Source: Haloechinothrix halophila YIM 93223 (GTDB lineage Bacteria > Actinomycetota > Actinomycetes > Mycobacteriales > Pseudonocardiaceae). Taken from it: a stretch of 64,000 bases of DNA. Of the stretch, positions 61,237-64,000 are shown piece by piece. Each line of letters starts with the position of its first letter. The first letter of the stretch is position 1. The notes beneath the pieces were generated by a model. That model ran no database searches. It was not told the DNA's origin and saw only the letters and a program-made list of their open reading frames with translations. The position numbers were made by a program, and so were the translations under genes. Location: positions 371,723-435,722 of the forward strand of contig NZ_KI632509.1 in the NCBI RefSeq assembly GCF_000504245.1, written 5' to 3'.

Positions 61237-61395
61237 ATGTTCAGCGCCATCCTGACCTGGGCAGGCGCCATGCTCGGCATCGCCATCCTGCTCGCCATGG
61301 CTTTCGGTCCTGTCGTCGCCGACTTCGACCTAGCCAAGTTCAAGCGCCACTTCCGGCGTCGCACCCACCGCGAGAGCCACTCCGAGGTCGGCTGA
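61237..61395 (+). CDS. Small single-helix membrane protein
   Basis: The 52-residue protein has one N-terminal helix (ILTWAGAMLGIAILLAMAFG, residues 5-24) and a basic cytoplasmic tail (KFKRHFRRRTHRESHSEVG). A strong GGAGG site lies six bases before the ATG, supporting translation. It is too short for family assignment by eye. It precedes the stress-protein-like gene by 134 bp on the same strand. Confidence 0.65.
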   Translation: MFSAILTWAGAMLGIAILLAMAFGPVVADFDLAKFKRHFRRRTHRESHSEVG

Positions 61396-61529
61396 CCAGC
61401 GCCAGCGAGCATCGCCGTAACCTGCTGGTCCCCGATACGCGCCTGTGAGATCGCGCGCATCGGGCATTTACTGCCGCGCTCGCACGTTGGAATGGGTGAA
61501 GCACCCTTTCGCTGAAAGGCGGACAACCT

Positions 61530-62033
61530 ATGACAACCGCATTCGCACAGAACCAGCCGAGGAACCTGCCCTCGCTGCCGAGCGGCTGGCCCATCGGCTC
61601 GTATGAGACGTATGCGGAAGCCCAGCGTGCCGTTGACCACCTCGCCGACGAGGACTTCCCCGTCGCGGACGTCACCATCGTCGGCGTCGAGCCGATGCTG
61701 GTCGAGCGCATCGCGGCACGCCTCACCTGGAGCAAGGTGCTGACGCGCGGTGCGCTCTCCGGCGCATGGTTCGGGCTGTTCGTCGGGTTGTTGCTGAGCC
61801 TGTTCTCTCCCGGTGCTGGCCTCACCCCCATCGTGATCGGTCTTGTCGCCGGTATGGGCTTCGCGATGGTGTTCGCCGCCTTCGGCTACGGCTCGCAGCG
61901 CGGTCAGCGGGACTTCACCTCGACGAGCCAGCTCGTCGCGCAGCGCTACGACGTGCTGTGCCAGCCGCGCAACGCCGAACGCGGAAGGGACATGCTCGCC
62001 AACCTCGCGGCGCGCAACCCGTCGAACTGGTAA
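61530..62033 (+). CDS. General-stress-protein-17M-like membrane protein
   Basis: The 167-residue protein begins with a YflT/general stress protein 17M-like domain (WPIGSYETYAEAQRAVDHLA, then FPVADVTIVGVEPMLVERIA), followed by two transmembrane helices (about residues 75-115: GALSGAWFGLFVGLLLSLFS and PIVIGLVAGMGFAMVFAAFG) and a polar C-terminus. Proteins of this layout are common in actinobacteria and may be induced by stress, but their function is unknown. AAGGCGG lies before the ATG. A strong hairpin follows the stop codon. Confidence 0.85.
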   Translation: MTTAFAQNQPRNLPSLPSGWPIGSYETYAEAQRAVDHLADEDFPVADVTIVGVEPMLVERIAARLTWSKVLTRGALSGAWFGLFVGLLLSLFSPGAGLTPIVIGLVAGMGFAMVFAAFGYGSQRGQRDFTSTSQLVAQRYDVLCQPRNAERGRDMLANLAARNPSNW

Positions 62034-62052
62034 CAGAACTGGTAACTCCTTC

Positions 62053-62100
62053 GCATCCGGTGTTCCTGGCCCGTCGGGGAAAGCCAGGAACACCGGATGC
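62053..62100 (+). terminator. Strong hairpin after the stress-protein-like gene
   Basis: A perfect 18-bp stem (GCATCCGGTGTTCCTGGC at 62053-62070, complement at 62083-62100) with a 12-nt loop starts 19 bp after the stop codon. It is the longest terminator-like hairpin in the window. No U-tract follows. Confidence 0.75.
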
Positions 62101-62192
62101 GCTCAGCCTGGCACTTCGGGACGTCCAGCACACCCCGGAAACTACGACTCTCCCTACGTATGGACCACTCGTGAGCCGCTGACCCCCAGATT

Positions 62193-62217
62193 GCCCGCGA
62201 GTGGAAGCGCTCGCGGA
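62193..62217. repeat. GCCCGCGAGTGG repeat, further copy
   Basis: GCCCGCGAGTGGAAGCGCTCGCGGA at 62193-62217 matches the elements at 54213 and 54244 and is an imperfect palindrome around the centre. It lies in a gene-free region. Confidence 0.75.
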
Positions 62218-62473
62218 TCAATTCGGCCGACCCGCCCGGCGATCCGCCCTGATGTCGGGGCCGCTTCCTACGCTGATGCCACGCAAGCGCGACCGGCGCC
62301 CGGGTGCCCCCGCACCGTCACGCACCTCCGCCGACCCTGCGTCGAACTTCCGCTGAACTTGCCGGAGCGTCGGCCCGCTTGATGTCAGGCAAGCCCGTGA
62401 CCTGGTGCTTTACTGGCGCGTGCAATAGATCGTCATCACCTGATCAGCGTGGATCAGCGGGCCAAGGGGGCAC

Positions 62474-63358
62474 ATGACAACGGTTCGGCACTGGACCGGC
62501 AAGGAAGTCCGTGCGCTACGTACGGCCAAGCGGATGAGCGTCCGGGAGTTCGCGGCGCACCTCGGCGTCAGCGCCCGTATCGTCTCCCGCTGGGAGGCGG
62601 CAGGGGAACGCATCCACCCACGCCCGGTCAACCAGGCCGCGCTCGACACGTCGCTCGCGCGGTCCAACGCCGACGTCCGCGCTCGGTTTTCGCTGCTGGT
62701 CGCGACGTCGACCGGACTGGAGGACAGCGAAGCACCAGGCGGGCGGGTGTTCCGCCACCCCGCTGACGGCAAGCGAATGTTGCTCATACCAGCGGGCACC
62801 TTCCTGTCAGGGCCAGACAACCAGCCGATGTGGCTGCCGGGGTTCTACATCGACGCGCACCCGACAACCAACGTCGAGTACGCCCGGTTCGTCGAGGTGA
62901 CCGGGCACCGACCGCCGCTGCACTGGGACGACGGTCCCGACGCGCGCGCCACGCACCCCGTCGTGTCGGTGAACTGGCACGACGCGCAGGCATACGCGAT
63001 CTGGGCAGGCAAGGCGTTGCCAACCGCCGCGCAGTGGGAGAAGGCGGCACGCGGTGCCTACGGCGACGTCTACCCGTGGGGCGGGCACACGGGCGCGCGG
63101 TACTGCAACACGCGGGATTCCGGCGTGGGCACCACGACGCCCGTTGACGCCTACCCCGCGGGGACCAGCCCGTTCGGCGTGCTCGACTTGTGCGGCAACG
63201 TCTGGGAGTGGTCGACGACGGTCGGCTCGCCAGGCAGCTACCTGCGTAAGGGCGGGTCGTTCGCGCACCCGATCAGCGACTGCGCACCGTTCCGCGCCAG
63301 CGAGGCCGCCGCCGACGTCATCGCCGACGACACCGGGTTCCGGTGTGTTGTGGGGTGA
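62474..63358 (+). CDS. XRE-type HTH fused to a SUMF1/FGE-like domain
   Basis: The 294-residue protein has an N-terminal XRE helix-turn-helix (about residues 5-50: KRMSVREFAAHLGVSARIVS and RWEAAGERIHPRP) and a C-terminal SUMF1/FGE-sulfatase domain (about 85-293: MLLIPAGTFLSG; HPVVSVNWHDAQAYAIWAGK; LPTAAQWEKAARGAYGDVYP; LDLCGNVWEWSTTVG). In formylglycine-generating enzymes the second half ends with two catalytic Cys in a GGS..CHPSYCNRYR-type motif. Here it reads GGSFAHPISDCAPFR, so only the second Cys remains. It is therefore unlikely to be a standard formylglycine-generating enzyme. It may be a DNA-binding sensor. No sulfatase gene is adjacent. Confidence 0.82.
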   Translation: MTTVRHWTGKEVRALRTAKRMSVREFAAHLGVSARIVSRWEAAGERIHPRPVNQAALDTSLARSNADVRARFSLLVATSTGLEDSEAPGGRVFRHPADGKRMLLIPAGTFLSGPDNQPMWLPGFYIDAHPTTNVEYARFVEVTGHRPPLHWDDGPDARATHPVVSVNWHDAQAYAIWAGKALPTAAQWEKAARGAYGDVYPWGGHTGARYCNTRDSGVGTTTPVDAYPAGTSPFGVLDLCGNVWEWSTTVGSPGSYLRKGGSFAHPISDCAPFRASEAAADVIADDTGFRCVVG

Positions 63359-63375
63359 AGCGCGCCGCACCACGC

Positions 63376-64000
63376 TCACAGGTCCCCGAACGACCCGTGC
63401 CGCCCGGCACCCGCCGCGAACCGTCCCGCGCCCTCGACCGCTTCCGAGAGCACGCCGACGCCGTGCCGCAACTCGTTGCGAATCGCGTCGTCCTCGGACA
63501 TCCCCTGCTGCTCGAGCAGCGACGTCCGGTCGCTGCGCAGGCACGCCTGCGGGAAGGACGCGATTTCGGCGGCGAGCCGTTCGGCAGCCGCGCGCGACTC
63601 GCCCGGCTCGACCACGCGATCGGCCAGCCCCATCGCCTGTGCCTCAGCCGCGTCCACGGGGCGTCCGGTGAGCACCATGTCCAGCGCGCGGCCACGCCCG
63701 ATCAGCCGGGGCAGCCGCACGGTGCCGCCGTCGATCAGCGGCACACCCCAGCGGCGGCAGAACACCCCGAACACGGCGTCCGACTCCACCACCCGCAGGT
63801 CGCACCAGATCGCCAGTTCCAGCCCGCCCGCGACGGCGTGTCCTGATACCGCCGCGATCACCGGCTTGCTGAGCCGCATCCTCGTCGGCCCCATCGGACC
63901 GTCGCCGTCCTCGGTGACGGAGTTGCCCCGCTCACTGCCGATCGCCTTGAGGTCAGCTCCGGCGCAGAACGTGCCGCCCTCACCCCACAACACCGCGACC
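63376..64000 (-). CDS. Enoyl-CoA hydratase/isomerase family protein (partial, start outside window)
   Basis: The visible 207 residues are the main part of a crotonase-fold enzyme. The frame continues to the window end (VAVLWGEGGTFCAGADLKAIG), so the true start lies beyond 64000. AVSGHAVAGGLELAIWCDLRVVESDAVFGVFCRRWGVPLIDGGTVRLPRLIG is consistent with the oxyanion-hole loops of crotonases (quoted in pieces: HAVAGGLELAIWCDLRV, RRWGVPLIDGGTVRL). TGRPVDAAEAQAMGLADRVV follows as usual. It could act in beta-oxidation or in a specialised pathway; the substrate is unknown. The stop codon is 18 bp from the convergent XRE-SUMF1 gene. Confidence 0.9.
   Translation of the reverse strand, partial: VAVLWGEGGTFCAGADLKAIGSERGNSVTEDGDGPMGPTRMRLSKPVIAAVSGHAVAGGLELAIWCDLRVVESDAVFGVFCRRWGVPLIDGGTVRLPRLIGRGRALDMVLTGRPVDAAEAQAMGLADRVVEPGESRAAAERLAAEIASFPQACLRSDRTSLLEQQGMSEDDAIRNELRHGVGVLSEAVEGAGRFAAGAGRHGSFGDL

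Larger units (their letters stand above)
62034..62473. other. Intergenic region with hairpin and GCGAGTGG repeat
   Basis: About 440 bp without a convincing gene. It holds an 18-bp-stem hairpin (62053-62100) after the stress-protein-like gene, and a further copy of the GCCCGCGAGTGG family at 62193, both listed separately. The remainder up to the XRE-SUMF1 gene shows nothing recognisable apart from a weak CCACTCGTGAG partner near 62165. Confidence 0.5.

Overview
The window is one contiguous stretch of a high-GC actinobacterial chromosome, most likely from the Pseudonocardiaceae or a close relative. It carries most of the galactan and decaprenyl-arabinose part of the arabinogalactan locus: wzm, wzt, glfT1, glfT2, a GtrA protein, dprE1, dprE2, the DPPR synthase, a PAP2 phosphatase and glf. 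Gene order partly follows the Mycobacterium tuberculosis region Rv3777-Rv3809c and later Rv3834c-Rv3838c. The mycolate genes that lie among the arabinogalactan genes in mycobacteria (pks13, fadD32, accD4, antigen 85) are absent. This suggests an organism with an arabinogalactan wall but no mycolic acids. A bacterial proteasome activator (bpa) and an F420-type LLM oxidoreductase also fit an actinobacterium.

Layout. 0-13 kb: a secreted Cys/Asp repeat protein, a STAS and a GAF-ANTAR regulator, tRNA-Ser(UGA), a secreted M28 peptidase, a quinone oxidoreductase, a class-V aminotransferase homologue and bpa, a secreted lytic transglycosylase and an acyl-CoA dehydrogenase. 13-34.7 kb: the wall-polysaccharide locus. 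It opens with pyruvyl-transferase and PseG-like genes, then wzm-wzt-glfT1, glfT2, gtrA, an accessory island (three sulfotransferase-like genes, a LicD-methyltransferase fusion and a coiled-coil protein) surrounding dprE1, then dprE2, an SDR, DPPR synthase, PAP2 and glf. 34.8-51.1 kb: a mixed region with two DUF6541 membrane proteins, a frameshifted AbiEi/DUF559 gene, a hydrolase-oxidoreductase pair, a HAD phosphatase, a sugar-modification module (Gfo/Idh, DegT aminotransferase, LpxA-like acyltransferase, flippase-like protein, GT4), a PlsC acyltransferase, an SGNH hydrolase and an L-2-hydroxyglutarate oxidase. 51-64 kb: mostly conserved genes (serS, septum-formation protein, zincin, phosphatase, pheA, macro domain, coaA) ending in an enoyl-CoA hydratase cut by the window edge.

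How the genes fit together. Galactan would be primed and extended in the cytoplasm by GlfT1 and GlfT2 from UDP-Galf made by Glf, then exported by Wzm/Wzt. Decaprenyl-phosphoryl-arabinose would be made by the DPPR synthase, PAP2, DprE1 and DprE2, with GtrA probably helping at the membrane. The arabinosyltransferases (emb, aft) are not in the window. The accessory genes look like decoration systems for a wall or surface glycan.

Main points for follow-up: (1) three paralogous sulfotransferase-like genes and a LicD-methyltransferase fusion inside the arabinogalactan locus; (2) an LpxA-like acyltransferase with GnnA/GnnB-like enzymes in a Gram-positive; (3) three intergenic arrays of exactly four 12-nt units at an exact 21-bp period, each close behind a stop codon; (4) two copies of a 48-bp palindrome; (5) DprE1 with Thr at the position of the inhibitor-reactive Cys; (6) enzyme homologues lacking a key catalytic residue. 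All functional calls come from reading the sequence; no database search was run.
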